From contig JAUICL010000011.1 of NCBI GenBank assembly GCA_030427905.1, forward strand, positions 1 to 58,950: a DNA stretch of 58,950 bases. The letters run 5' to 3'. The DNA comes from Bacteroidia bacterium. Its GTDB lineage: Bacteria > Bacteroidota > Bacteroidia > Flavobacteriales_D > Cryomorphaceae. Below, piece by piece: positions 35,820 through 43,832 of this stretch. Below the pieces are notes generated by a model. It made no database searches. It was not told the origin of the DNA and saw only the letters and a list, made by a program, of their open reading frames with translations. A program made the translations under genes and the position numbers. Numbering within the stretch: the stretch's first letter is position 1; each line of letters starts with the position of its first letter.

Positions 35820-36323
35820 CTAACCCCTCGTCAACGCCACAATCTCAGCTTCAAGCTTTGGAAAGGCATCAACCAACTCCTGTCGATCGGCCATTTCAAA
35901 ATCGGCGAAGTCGAAACCCGGAGCTACGGTACATCCAACCAGGCCATAAGCACCAACGCCGTGCACCCGCGAACCAAACCACACACCACCCTTTACCACG
36001 TGAAAGGGACGCTGTCCGGCATCGAGATCTGTCCCTAGTATAGTTACCGTGTGCGTTCCACTTGGATCTATCTCGTGGATTTCGATAGGTGAACCTTCAT
36101 AGAAATGCCACATCTCGTCTTGTAGAATGCGGTGATATGCCGAAAAATTACCCGCAGTGAGCAGGAAATAGATGGAAGTCGCATAGGAGCGGTCGCCTGA
36201 ATATCCCGCGGGGAGATGTTCTTTCTTGCTAAAATCGGAACTCCGATAGATCTCTCTGAAAAAACCACCTTCCGGGTGGGGAAGGAGTTGGAGTTTTGTG
36301 GTGAGTTCTTCTACTCTGGTCAT
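35820..36323 (-). CDS. Cupin-superfamily DUF985 protein
   Basis: 167 residues matching the DUF985 cupin family: PHPEGGFFREIYRS near the N-terminus, YFLLTAGNFSAYHRILQDEMWHFYEG in the middle (about 60-85) and CTVAPGFDFADFEMADR near the C-terminus. The histidines and glutamates of the barrel suggest a small-molecule or metal-binding enzyme, but the reaction is unknown. Single gene; a weak TATCCTTG box lies about 20 nt upstream. Confidence 0.92.
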   Translation of the reverse strand: MTRVEELTTKLQLLPHPEGGFFREIYRSSDFSKKEHLPAGYSGDRSYATSIYFLLTAGNFSAYHRILQDEMWHFYEGSPIEIHEIDPSGTHTVTILGTDLDAGQRPFHVVKGGVWFGSRVHGVGAYGLVGCTVAPGFDFADFEMADRQELVDAFPKLEAEIVALTRG

Positions 36324-36413
36324 TGACTGGGGTTTGGTACAAGGATAAGAGTTTAAATCTTAGACTTCATGATATCATTAAAATACAGATACTCATGTTT
36401 TGATAAATTTGCT

Positions 36414-36421
36414 TTTATCTA
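36414..36421 (+). promoter_or_regulatory. -7 box of the Kazal lipoprotein gene
   Basis: TAAATTTG, a perfect TAnnTTTG, 13 nt before the ATG at 36435. Confidence 0.55.
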
Positions 36422-36434
36422 GAACTTTTCAATT

Positions 36435-36647
36435 ATGACTAGATACATATTGATATTTGCAATAATCACTTTTTGTTCATGTGATAAAAAAGACGATTGC
36501 ATTGATGAAAGTCAGATTCAGGATGATGTAGCTTGCGCAGCAGACTATAACCCTGTGTGTGGATGCAATCAACAGTCTTATCCCAATGCTTGTTTTGCAT
36601 CAGTATCTGGTGTGGAAAGCTGGACTGAAGGCCTTTGTCAAGATTGA
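36435..36647 (+). CDS. Small lipoprotein with Kazal-type protease-inhibitor domain
   Basis: 70 residues. A lipoprotein signal (about 1-16, ending ITFCSC) is followed by KKDD, which fits the lipoprotein export signal that sends Bacteroidetes lipoproteins to the cell surface. The mature part has a Kazal core: CAADYNPVCGC, a short loop, then YPNACFA, with six cysteines (22, 34, 42, 44, 53, 68) able to form three disulfides. It should inhibit serine proteases at the cell surface. It is single, with its own promoter box; T9SS-secreted proteases are encoded elsewhere in the window, though none is adjacent. Confidence 0.85.
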   Translation: MTRYILIFAIITFCSCDKKDDCIDESQIQDDVACAADYNPVCGCNQQSYPNACFASVSGVESWTEGLCQD

Positions 36648-36948
36648 TGAAATCTCCCCTGAGCTCAACGTGAAAATAGCCGTTTAGCACGTTGTACTCT
36701 GATTGGAGTAATTTTGGACAGGTTCTAATTTGGATAAGACTGGGGTAGATTTAGCTTTGGTTCTAACTGTCGCTCACTTTGGGATTAACGCTGCTGATGG
36801 TGTTCAGTAAGTAGGTTGTAGGTCAGTGTTTTGGGATATTTTTTCGCAATGGAGTACATTAAATGTTTGAAGTCGCCAAAGCAATCAGAATACTCGATGT
36901 GAATAGTGGACGGACATGTACCCAGCGGCAGAATTGACTAAAAACTCT
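36648..36948. other. 301-bp gap with no recognised feature
   Basis: AT-rich sequence between the Kazal lipoprotein and the glycosidase-like gene. No perfect TAnnTTTG box, hairpin, repeat or coding frame with support was found here. Confidence 0.4.
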
Positions 36949-38199
36949 ATGAATAAAGTTTTCATCTTCATTTGCGCAGCATTTTTGCCTATTTCAATAG
37001 CAGCTCAGATTATAGATAAACCGCTGGGCTGCTTTGCCGGTACGAATGGAACCCACCCTGATGTACTAGCTCATCAAGAAGTACGAGGGGTGCTCTTGAC
37101 TGAGAAGTGGTCGGAAATTGAAGTCCTTCCTGGCGTGTATGACTTTTCGGGACTCGATGCCAAAGTAAATGTCGTAAGAGATGCCGGATTAAAATACGCC
37201 TTAGCGATTCCTGCAGGAGCATTTGGTAGTCCAGACTGGTTAATAGATTTTTTAGGTGTTGAGTTTCATGATTTTGATTATCAGGGTTCTGACTGGCGCT
37301 TGCCCTTGTGGTGGGATGATGTTGCAGATCAAAAGTTGACGGAGTTGATCACGCAACTGGGAATTCACTTCGCGGCTGACTCCATGCTGTCTCATGTCTA
37401 TGTATCGCAAATGACCGTGAATGGAGTAGAAGGACACTTGAACGGTGTGAATATGGTAGATTTTGAATCGGATGGGTACACAAACCAACTATGGATTGAT
37501 GCGGCTACTAGCACAACAATAAAATTTGCCAATGCCTTTCCCAACAAGCCCATAGTTTTCGAGGTGCATGAAATTGGTCAAGACACACTCGTTGCAGCCG
37601 CCATTATGAACGAGTTAACTCATAACTCAGAACTTTGCGATAGAGTTGGATTAGGCATGTGGTGGATTTCTGGAAAGACGGAATACCAGTCTGATTTGTT
37701 GGATTATATTCATGATTTTCAGGGAGATATTTACGCTCAGATTATAGGTCGGTCTGATCAACCAGAGCGATTTTTGGATAGCCTGTACAATACTGCCTTT
37801 GAGCAGGCTAAATATTTGGGGGTAAGATATATTGAACCTTGGCCTTTCGAATTTCAGCACCAGACCAACGATAGCCTAATACATGATTTTAACGAATGGG
37901 CTGATCTTCACTTTTCGCAATCAGATACTTGTTTCTATCTGACCAATGTTTCCACCCAATGGAATCGGAATCATGAGCTAGTCATCGCCCCAAATCCCAC
38001 GAAGGGATTCATTGAACTCCAGTTTGATTCTCAGTACCAGGAGATAGAAGTCGTTATCACAAACCATACAGGAGTACAAGTCTCACGAGTGAGAAACCAA
38101 ACCAGAGTAGATCTAGGGCCATTCCCAGAGGGCATTTATATAATCCACTGTTTTATGGATGATCTTTTCTTGCGCAAAAAGGTTGTTAAGCTAGATTGA
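36949..38199 (+). CDS. Secreted glycosidase-like TIM-barrel protein with T9SS sorting tail
   Basis: 416 residues from ATG 36949 (an upstream in-frame ATG at 36916 would put 11 residues before the signal peptide). Signal peptide about 1-19. The catalytic-like region has WSEIEVLPGVYDFSGLDAKV, the pattern of family 42-like glycoside hydrolases in which a travelling barrel strand is followed by a helix, and further barrel strands such as LKYALAIPAGAFGSPDWL. A T9SS sorting domain ends the protein (VIAPNPTKGFIELQF ... FPEGIYIIHC). Substrate unknown; I see candidate acids (VHEIGQDT, YIEPWPFE) but do not assign them. Confidence 0.8.
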   Translation: MNKVFIFICAAFLPISIAAQIIDKPLGCFAGTNGTHPDVLAHQEVRGVLLTEKWSEIEVLPGVYDFSGLDAKVNVVRDAGLKYALAIPAGAFGSPDWLIDFLGVEFHDFDYQGSDWRLPLWWDDVADQKLTELITQLGIHFAADSMLSHVYVSQMTVNGVEGHLNGVNMVDFESDGYTNQLWIDAATSTTIKFANAFPNKPIVFEVHEIGQDTLVAAAIMNELTHNSELCDRVGLGMWWISGKTEYQSDLLDYIHDFQGDIYAQIIGRSDQPERFLDSLYNTAFEQAKYLGVRYIEPWPFEFQHQTNDSLIHDFNEWADLHFSQSDTCFYLTNVSTQWNRNHELVIAPNPTKGFIELQFDSQYQEIEVVITNHTGVQVSRVRNQTRVDLGPFPEGIYIIHCFMDDLFLRKKVVKLD

Positions 38200-38317
38200 G
38201 TTGATGCTGGATACGGTTCGAGCAGTAAGAGCTTCAGCTGATCATCTACAGAATGGAAGCACAAAGCGCGCAATTTGAGTGAGTCCTTTTACAATTTAGA
38301 TGATGTAAACTAAACTT

Positions 38318-38325
38318 TATCTTTG
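38318..38325 (+). promoter_or_regulatory. -7 box of the DUF3124 lipoprotein gene
   Basis: TATCTTTG, a perfect TAnnTTTG. It lies 14 nt before an in-frame ATG at 38340 and 74 nt before the preferred ATG at 38400. Confidence 0.5.
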
Positions 38326-38399
38326 CAGCTTGTCCGACTATGGATCGGGAATCACCTTCGAGACCGTTGTTCTTTCAAGATCGATTCCCTAGCAAATTG

Positions 38400-38921
38400 A
38401 TGACTAGCCAAATCATGTGGAAAGCCTTAAACATCATCATTCTCCTTATCGCCTTTACCGGATGCAAAACCGAAAAGGATGAATCAGTGTCCAACCCGAA
38501 TTGGGAGAAGCGATACACTTCAATTCCAAACGACGATGCACTAGAGAAGGGAAAGAGCTACCTGTCGGTATACTCACAGATTTTTAGCCTTTCAGAGCGA
38601 AGAACTAGCAATTTAACGGTCATGGTAAGTATGCGGAATACGAGCGAGACCGACACTGTTTACCTTAGCCGAGCTGCCTATTTCGATACGGATGGTAAGT
38701 TGGAAAGAACCTATTTTGAGAAGCCAATTTTCCTAGCGCCAATGGAGACGGTAGAGATTATCATCGATGAAAAAGAAGAAGGTGGGGGAACAGGGTCAAA
38801 CTTTATCTTTGATTGGCATATCCCCAATGGCGTTTCAGAACCTTTGTTTGAAGCGATCATGAACTCGACCTATAGTCAGCAAGGTATTTCATTTACTACG
38901 CAAGCAATGCGCATCGAATGA
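38400..38921 (+). CDS. DUF3124-family lipoprotein
   Basis: 173 residues from ATG 38400. A lipobox (LIAFTGC) lies about 21 residues in. The mature part matches DUF3124: SYLSVYSQIFSLSERRTSNLTVMVSMRNTS and a GSNFIFDWHIP segment. The frame can start at 38340, but that would give a signal with an unusually long n-region, so 38400 is chosen (38415 is also possible). Function unknown. Overlaps marC by 4 nt (ATGA), so the two are probably translated together. Confidence 0.85.
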   Translation: MTSQIMWKALNIIILLIAFTGCKTEKDESVSNPNWEKRYTSIPNDDALEKGKSYLSVYSQIFSLSERRTSNLTVMVSMRNTSETDTVYLSRAAYFDTDGKLERTYFEKPIFLAPMETVEIIIDEKEEGGGTGSNFIFDWHIPNGVSEPLFEAIMNSTYSQQGISFTTQAMRIE

Positions 38922-39529
38922 TAGATATTCTTACGTCAGCATTTTTCATTTTCGCAGTCATCGATCCGATTGGGTCTATTCCGGTGTATCTTGAAGCTAC
39001 CAAAGAGTTTGAGCTTTCGAAACGAAAGAAGGTTGCCAAACGAGCTTCAATGATTGCTTTCATGGTACTTCTATTTTTTATTCTGATAGGGCAGTACATT
39101 CTTGAAGCCATGTCCATTTCCCTTGATGCTTTCCAAATTTCAGGAGGCGTCATTCTCTTTCTATTCGCCATTACCATGATTTTCGGTGATGGTAAACCCG
39201 AAAAGGAGAAGAATCAAATTACCGATTACAAACATGTTACGGTCTTTCCTATTGCGATTCCTTCCATCGCATCTCCAGGAGCGATTTTGGCTGTTGTGAT
39301 GCGCACTGACAACGATATTTACCCAATTCAACACCAGCTGAAAACGACTATTCTCGTGGCTGTTGTAATTGCCGTGACCTGTATGATTTTACTTTCTGCT
39401 AATCACCTTCAGAAGAGAATTGGAAGCTATGGTATAACCGTGATCAGTAAGGTTATGGGACTTATTCTGGCATCTTATGCCGTACAGAGTATACTTTCGG
39501 GGATTTCTGATTATTTCAACTTGATCTAA
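38918..39529 (+). CDS. MarC-family integral membrane protein
   Basis: 203 residues with six predicted transmembrane helices, family UPF0056/MarC. Motifs include FFIFAVIDPIGSIPVYL at the N-terminus and FPIAIPSIASPGAI in the middle. The family has no established transport substrate, despite the historical link with multiple antibiotic resistance. Coupled to the DUF3124 lipoprotein gene by a 4-nt overlap. Convergent with the pirin gene. Confidence 0.93.
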   Translation: MIDILTSAFFIFAVIDPIGSIPVYLEATKEFELSKRKKVAKRASMIAFMVLLFFILIGQYILEAMSISLDAFQISGGVILFLFAITMIFGDGKPEKEKNQITDYKHVTVFPIAIPSIASPGAILAVVMRTDNDIYPIQHQLKTTILVAVVIAVTCMILLSANHLQKRIGSYGITVISKVMGLILASYAVQSILSGISDYFNLI

Positions 39530-39537
39530 ACCAGCGT

Positions 39538-40407
39538 TTAGTCCATGCTTTCTACCAGAAAGCCCATCTTTCCCATTCGGTAGTCGCGCATGGCTTCGAG
39601 AATCTCGGTCTCTGTATTCATCACAAAAGGTCCTTGCTGCACGCGCTTTTCCGCAATTGGTGCGCCGGCTATTACTAAGATGTCTTGAGCCGAATTGGCT
39701 ACAATTCCTATAGATTCTCCATCATTTCCAAAGTGGATTAGCGTTTTGGCATCAACCAAACCAAAACCTGGAAACTTTGCATCGCCGTTCACCAGGTAGG
39801 CCGAAGCGTTGAAGTTTATTGGAATGGAAATCTCAAAACTGGCGTTGGAGTCTGCCTTCACCCAAAGAACAAGGAGTTCGGAGCTGGTTTGAACCGGGCT
39901 TTTTAGGCCGTTGTACTCTCCGGCCACCAATTTGATCTCAGCACCGTTTTGGTTGAACTTCGGTAATTGCTCTCCCTCTAGCAACTTGTAATAGGGCTGT
40001 TTCATTTTTTCGCTCGCCGGACTATTGATCCATAGCTGAACGATCTCGAGCGTCATCCCTTCCTGCACGGAATGCTCCGTCGGGCGCTCGCTGTGAATGA
40101 TACCAGCACCAGCATTCATCCATTGCACATCGCCCGCTTTCGCTACTTCATTGTGACCCCAACTATCTTGGTGACGATTTTCGCCGCTCAGGACAAAAGT
40201 TACTGGGGAAAAACCGCGGTGCGGATGCGGACCAACACCCTGAATGCGAGCTGGCCGATCGTCGTGGAGCTCAAGCCGAAGATGATGGAGTAATAAAAAC
40301 GGATCGATCTGATCTACCTGCGCTGTAGGTATGGCCTGGAGTACTGGTACTCCATCCATATCTATGGGCTGAGTGGGGAGAATGTGTTTTACTGACCTGA
40401 TTGCCAT
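39538..40407 (-). CDS. Pirin-family protein
   Basis: 289 residues, bicupin fold. The N-terminal cupin has the metal-binding set of pirins: PHPHRGFSPVT, HQDSWGH and the GIIHSE motif. Some pirins act as quercetin dioxygenases or as iron-dependent regulators; nothing here decides which. The ATG at 40407 lies 4 nt behind a TAAATTTG box. Confidence 0.95.
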   Translation of the reverse strand: MAIRSVKHILPTQPIDMDGVPVLQAIPTAQVDQIDPFLLLHHLRLELHDDRPARIQGVGPHPHRGFSPVTFVLSGENRHQDSWGHNEVAKAGDVQWMNAGAGIIHSERPTEHSVQEGMTLEIVQLWINSPASEKMKQPYYKLLEGEQLPKFNQNGAEIKLVAGEYNGLKSPVQTSSELLVLWVKADSNASFEISIPINFNASAYLVNGDAKFPGFGLVDAKTLIHFGNDGESIGIVANSAQDILVIAGAPIAEKRVQQGPFVMNTETEILEAMRDYRMGKMGFLVESMD

Positions 40408-40411
40408 AGGG

Positions 40412-40419
40412 CAAATTTA
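40412..40419 (-). promoter_or_regulatory. Pirin -7 box, leaderless configuration
   Basis: TAAATTTG on the minus strand, a perfect TAnnTTTG, ending 4 nt before the ATG. It lies in the 35-bp gap downstream of the decarboxylase gene. Confidence 0.65.
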
Positions 40420-40442
40420 ATCAAAGCCAGTGGAGAATAGCC

Positions 40443-41579
40443 TTAGAAGCTAAACTCGAAGGCTTCTTCAGACTCGGGAAGCTCAAGTTCTACTTCGTCG
40501 ATAAACCGATCGATGTCGTCCTTGCTTACGTTGGGCATACAAACCACGTGGGTGATATCTCCTTCGGTCGCGAGTTGCCACTTCTCCTTGACAGCTTTGA
40601 CCACCTTGGGAAGAACCACCGTGATAGCACCGGGGTTTCGCTCAGCTTGAATGCCTTTTTCTTGAAGCCGGGCTTGGCAATACTCCGCCGTAGCCAGACT
40701 TTTCTCATATCTGGCCTTGAGTCCGGCAGGACCCATCTTCATGATGGTATACCAGAGAAAGAGCACGTTGTGGCCGTTTCTCGAACCAGTGATGGTCGTG
40801 TCGAGCGATCCGATATAGGAAATCCCCTTAGAAATGCGGTCGCGGTATGAGCGTTTGGTTAGAATCACACCAGCAGGAAAAGGAGAACCGATAAACTTGT
40901 GGCCACTAATGGAAATGCTGTCGGCTCCGTCTTTCAAATCAAAGGGTACACGTGGATTTATGAACGGACCATATGACCCCGAAAGAGCGGCATCGCAATG
41001 TATGTAGTGATCTTGAATGGCCAGAGTTTTCAAGATGGACTTGATCTTCCCAACATCGTCCTTTGCTTCGCGCATGGTCGTTCCAAATGTCGAAAGCACG
41101 ATGGCAGGCTTGTGACGGTTCATCTGAAGGGTATTCTTCAAGTCTTCGTAGTCGATTTCTCCATTGTCCTGAGATCGGATCACGATACTCGGAATATTGA
41201 GCAGGTGAATATTCTTCTTCACGCTGTAGTGCGTCGATTCCGAGTAGTAGACCATGGCCTTGGGGTAAAGTTCCCGGGCAATGTAGAGCCCGTAGAGATT
41301 ACTCTCCGATCCACCATTGGTCACATAGCCCCAGTAGTCGTCTTGGTCAGCGCGGAACAGCCGGGCAAAAAAGGTTATGACTTCGCGCTCCATATCGTGT
41401 GTTTGTACGCGGTACGTCGAATCGTTGTACGGATCGCCCAGATTGTTGATCGGAAACTTTAGGAAATCAAAAAGCTCACTGTAGTCAAAGTCCTTTGAGA
41501 CGGGGTATCCAAGAAATGAATCCCGAGCTTCTGCAAGCTTAGCATGCAGATCGTCAATGCGTTGATTTGTTTGATTCAT
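40443..41579 (-). CDS. PLP-dependent histidine decarboxylase-like enzyme
   Basis: 378 residues, exactly the length of the PLP-type histidine decarboxylases of enteric bacteria, with matching segments: GYVTNGGSESN, the pyridine-stacking histidine in STHYSVKK (117), the aspartate in HCDAALSG (196) and the cofactor lysine K228 in SISGHKFIGSP, followed by TITGSRNGH. It probably decarboxylates histidine to histamine, but other amino-acid substrates are possible. An Lrp/AsnC regulator is divergent across 154 bp and a likely controller. Pirin lies downstream. Confidence 0.88.
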   Translation of the reverse strand: MNQTNQRIDDLHAKLAEARDSFLGYPVSKDFDYSELFDFLKFPINNLGDPYNDSTYRVQTHDMEREVITFFARLFRADQDDYWGYVTNGGSESNLYGLYIARELYPKAMVYYSESTHYSVKKNIHLLNIPSIVIRSQDNGEIDYEDLKNTLQMNRHKPAIVLSTFGTTMREAKDDVGKIKSILKTLAIQDHYIHCDAALSGSYGPFINPRVPFDLKDGADSISISGHKFIGSPFPAGVILTKRSYRDRISKGISYIGSLDTTITGSRNGHNVLFLWYTIMKMGPAGLKARYEKSLATAEYCQARLQEKGIQAERNPGAITVVLPKVVKAVKEKWQLATEGDITHVVCMPNVSKDDIDRFIDEVELELPESEEAFEFSF

Positions 41580-41733
41580 GATCCGATATATTTACCGTAA
41601 AAGTAGTGGTGAGCCGAATAAACAGCAATAGATGATGGGTGAAATAGGAAATTACACTAGATTTGGGTGGAATGGAAGTGTAAGAGTCTGTTTTGGGTCT
41701 TGCGGTAATTTCATTTCAGGAAAATGATCGGTT

Positions 41734-42186
41734 ATGGATGCGATAGACAAGAAGATTATCAGGTTGCTTCAGGAGAATGCGAAGCTCAATACCAAGGAGC
41801 TTGCCAGCAGGGTGGGGCTCAGCACTTCGCCCACTTTCGAGCGAATCAAGAAGCTGGAGAATGCTGGTGTTATTGCGGCCTATCACGCCGAGATAGACCC
41901 TGCGCTTTTGGGTCAAAAACTCACGGCATTTATACAGATTTCCCTACAGCGACATTCTCAGGAGCTCATTAATTCATTCAAAGAAAAAGCCAAGAGCTAT
42001 CCCGAAGTCCAGCTCTGTGCCCACGTTTCGGGTAATTACGATTTTCTGCTCAAAGTTTTACTCAGCGATATGAATGCCTACCACCAGTTTGTGGTCAATA
42101 AGCTTTCTACTTTCGAAGGAATCGCTAATATTCAGAGTTCGTTTGTGCTGGAGTCCGTAGTGGACACCCACTTTGTCAACGTATGA
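41734..42186 (+). CDS. Lrp/AsnC-family transcriptional regulator
   Basis: 150 residues: an N-terminal HTH (MDAIDKKIIRLLQENAKLNT..., about 1-50) and a C-terminal RAM ligand-binding domain with GNYDFLLKVLLSDMNAYHQF (about 100-119). Such regulators respond to amino acids. It is divergent from the histidine-decarboxylase-like gene, which it may control. Its 3' end overlaps the convergent hydrolase-OsmC gene by 11 nt. Confidence 0.95.
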   Translation: MDAIDKKIIRLLQENAKLNTKELASRVGLSTSPTFERIKKLENAGVIAAYHAEIDPALLGQKLTAFIQISLQRHSQELINSFKEKAKSYPEVQLCAHVSGNYDFLLKVLLSDMNAYHQFVVNKLSTFEGIANIQSSFVLESVVDTHFVNV

Positions 42187-43393
42187 GTTCGGTCTTGATC
42201 TCCACGGGGCTGTTCAGCGTTTTGTGAACCGGACACTTATCGGCGATTTGCATTAGACGTTTAATCTGCTTTTCATCCAAATCGCCTTCTATCGATATCT
42301 TGCGCTGGATCACATCTATTTTGGTCTTTGGGTCTTCACAATTCTCACAATCGGTGACGTGATCTTTCTTGTGATTGAGATGCACCACCACTTCTTTTAA
42401 GTCCCAGTCTTTCCGCGAAGCGTACATCTGGAGTGTCATGCTGGTGCAGGCGCCCAAAGCTGCGCTGAGCAGGTCGTAGGGGGTGGGGCCAAAGTCATTT
42501 CCTCCAACTGATGCGGGCTCATCGGCTGTTAACTGGTGATGACCTACAACGATTTCTGTAGTGAAAGTTCCACTTCCAGTGCGCACAGCAACTTTATGAT
42601 CAGTCTTGATAACATCAGATGCATCAGTCAAGTCTTTCACGTAACGTGTTGCCCAACTAGCAATCACCTGGCCCGTGTACAGCGAGTCTTCTTGTTTTGA
42701 GAGCAGATGGTCGGCGCCGTCCAGTGATATGAAACTCTTTGGGTGCATAGCCGCTTGGTAGATGTCGGCGGCGTTATCAATGCCCACAACGGTATCTTGA
42801 GGCGAGTGGAGTATCAGCAAAGGCTTACGAAGTTCTTTGATGACGCTTTCCATTTTCACGCCTTTCACATCTTTCAAAAAGCTATCCTTAATAGTGAATT
42901 TGCGCCCTGCGATGGTTACTTCCGATTCACCCGTTTCGAGAATCTCATCAATGCTGCTGCTGAACAGGTGTTGCACGTGATCTGGAGAGAATGGTGCGCC
43001 AATGGTCGCGATCGCTTCCACATGTTCCATCTGTGACGATGCAAAAAGAACGGCAGCTCCACCAAGCGAATGTCCAATTAGTAGTTTGGGCTTTGCGTGG
43101 GTATGTGCAAGCCAGTCTGAAGCAGCTTGAATATCCTGAACATTTGAAGTGAAGTTTGTGTCTTCAAAGTCGCCTTCGCTTTCACCCAGACCGGTAAAGT
43201 CAAAACGGAGCACACCAAATCCACTACGGGTTAGTGATCTAGCGATGTTCTTAATAGTCAGGAGATTCTTTCCACAAGTGAAGCAGTGCGCAAAAATGGC
43301 AAAGGCTTTGGGTTTTTGGTCAAGTGGGAGTTCCAGAATGGCTGATAATTCTTGGCCCTGACTGTTTTTGAAGGAGACTTTTTCCGATTTCAT
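42176..43393 (-). CDS. Alpha/beta hydrolase fused to OsmC-like peroxiredoxin domain
   Basis: 405 residues. Residues about 1-255 form an alpha/beta hydrolase with the nucleophile elbow LIGHSLGGAA (about 105-114) and the aspartate and histidine region SPQDTVVGIDNA...LDGADHLL. Residues about 270-405 form an OsmC-type domain with DLLSAALGACTSMTLQMYA, in which Cys is the first of the two redox cysteines (second in ADKCPVHKTL). Joined in one chain, the two modules suggest detoxification of organic peroxides or esters. The fusion is known in other Bacteroidetes. Ends convergently with the Lrp gene. Confidence 0.93.
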   Translation of the reverse strand: MKSEKVSFKNSQGQELSAILELPLDQKPKAFAIFAHCFTCGKNLLTIKNIARSLTRSGFGVLRFDFTGLGESEGDFEDTNFTSNVQDIQAASDWLAHTHAKPKLLIGHSLGGAAVLFASSQMEHVEAIATIGAPFSPDHVQHLFSSSIDEILETGESEVTIAGRKFTIKDSFLKDVKGVKMESVIKELRKPLLILHSPQDTVVGIDNAADIYQAAMHPKSFISLDGADHLLSKQEDSLYTGQVIASWATRYVKDLTDASDVIKTDHKVAVRTGSGTFTTEIVVGHHQLTADEPASVGGNDFGPTPYDLLSAALGACTSMTLQMYASRKDWDLKEVVVHLNHKKDHVTDCENCEDPKTKIDVIQRKISIEGDLDEKQIKRLMQIADKCPVHKTLNSPVEIKTELIR

Positions 43394-43510
43394 GGTTTGG
43401 ATTCTTGTAGTGACTTAAAGGTAGTTGAAATGGAGGGAAAGGAAGGTGGGGTAGCGGAGAGAAGATTTAATTTTGGGTCTAACTACTCACTGGGAATATC
43501 CTTACCAAAT

Positions 43511-43770
43511 TAAGTCAATTCGAGTGATCATTGCGGATTGAAATGAGCGTAATGATCGTATCGAGAATGACGACAATAGTTCTTTAATCTAATCAATTAC
43601 GAAGGCTTTGTCGCCACATCTCGATACACCACGAAGTTCCTCTTGGCACTCGATGTGACTTAATTTAATTGATAGAAGTCAGTTCGAGTACATCGAAAGC
43701 CTTCGATGTGTATCGAGAACGACGGCACTGTTTTCCTGAGTTTAATCTTCGCAAGTCTTGTCGCCACATC
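43511..43770. repeat. Two-copy hairpin-containing intergenic repeat
   Basis: Copy A (43511-43620) and copy B (43674-43770) share AGTC-A/G-TTCGAGT at the left, GTATCGAGAA-C/T-GACG in the middle and TTGTCGCCACATC at the right. Between the first two blocks each carries a hairpin, but with unrelated stems: GATCATTGCG/CGTAATGATC in A and ACATCGAA/TTCGATGT in B. It lies within the 43394-43832 gap, which holds nothing else I can support. Confidence 0.7.
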
Positions 43771-43832
43771 CCCGACGCCATGGGTCGGGCCTAGCTTCAT
43801 AATGACTTAAATATCTCGAGAGTTAAAACCCA

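Noticed and set aside
43394-43832. CRISPR-like or tandem array
   Set aside because: Only two copies with different stems; no regular spacers or leader; treated as a hairpin repeat.
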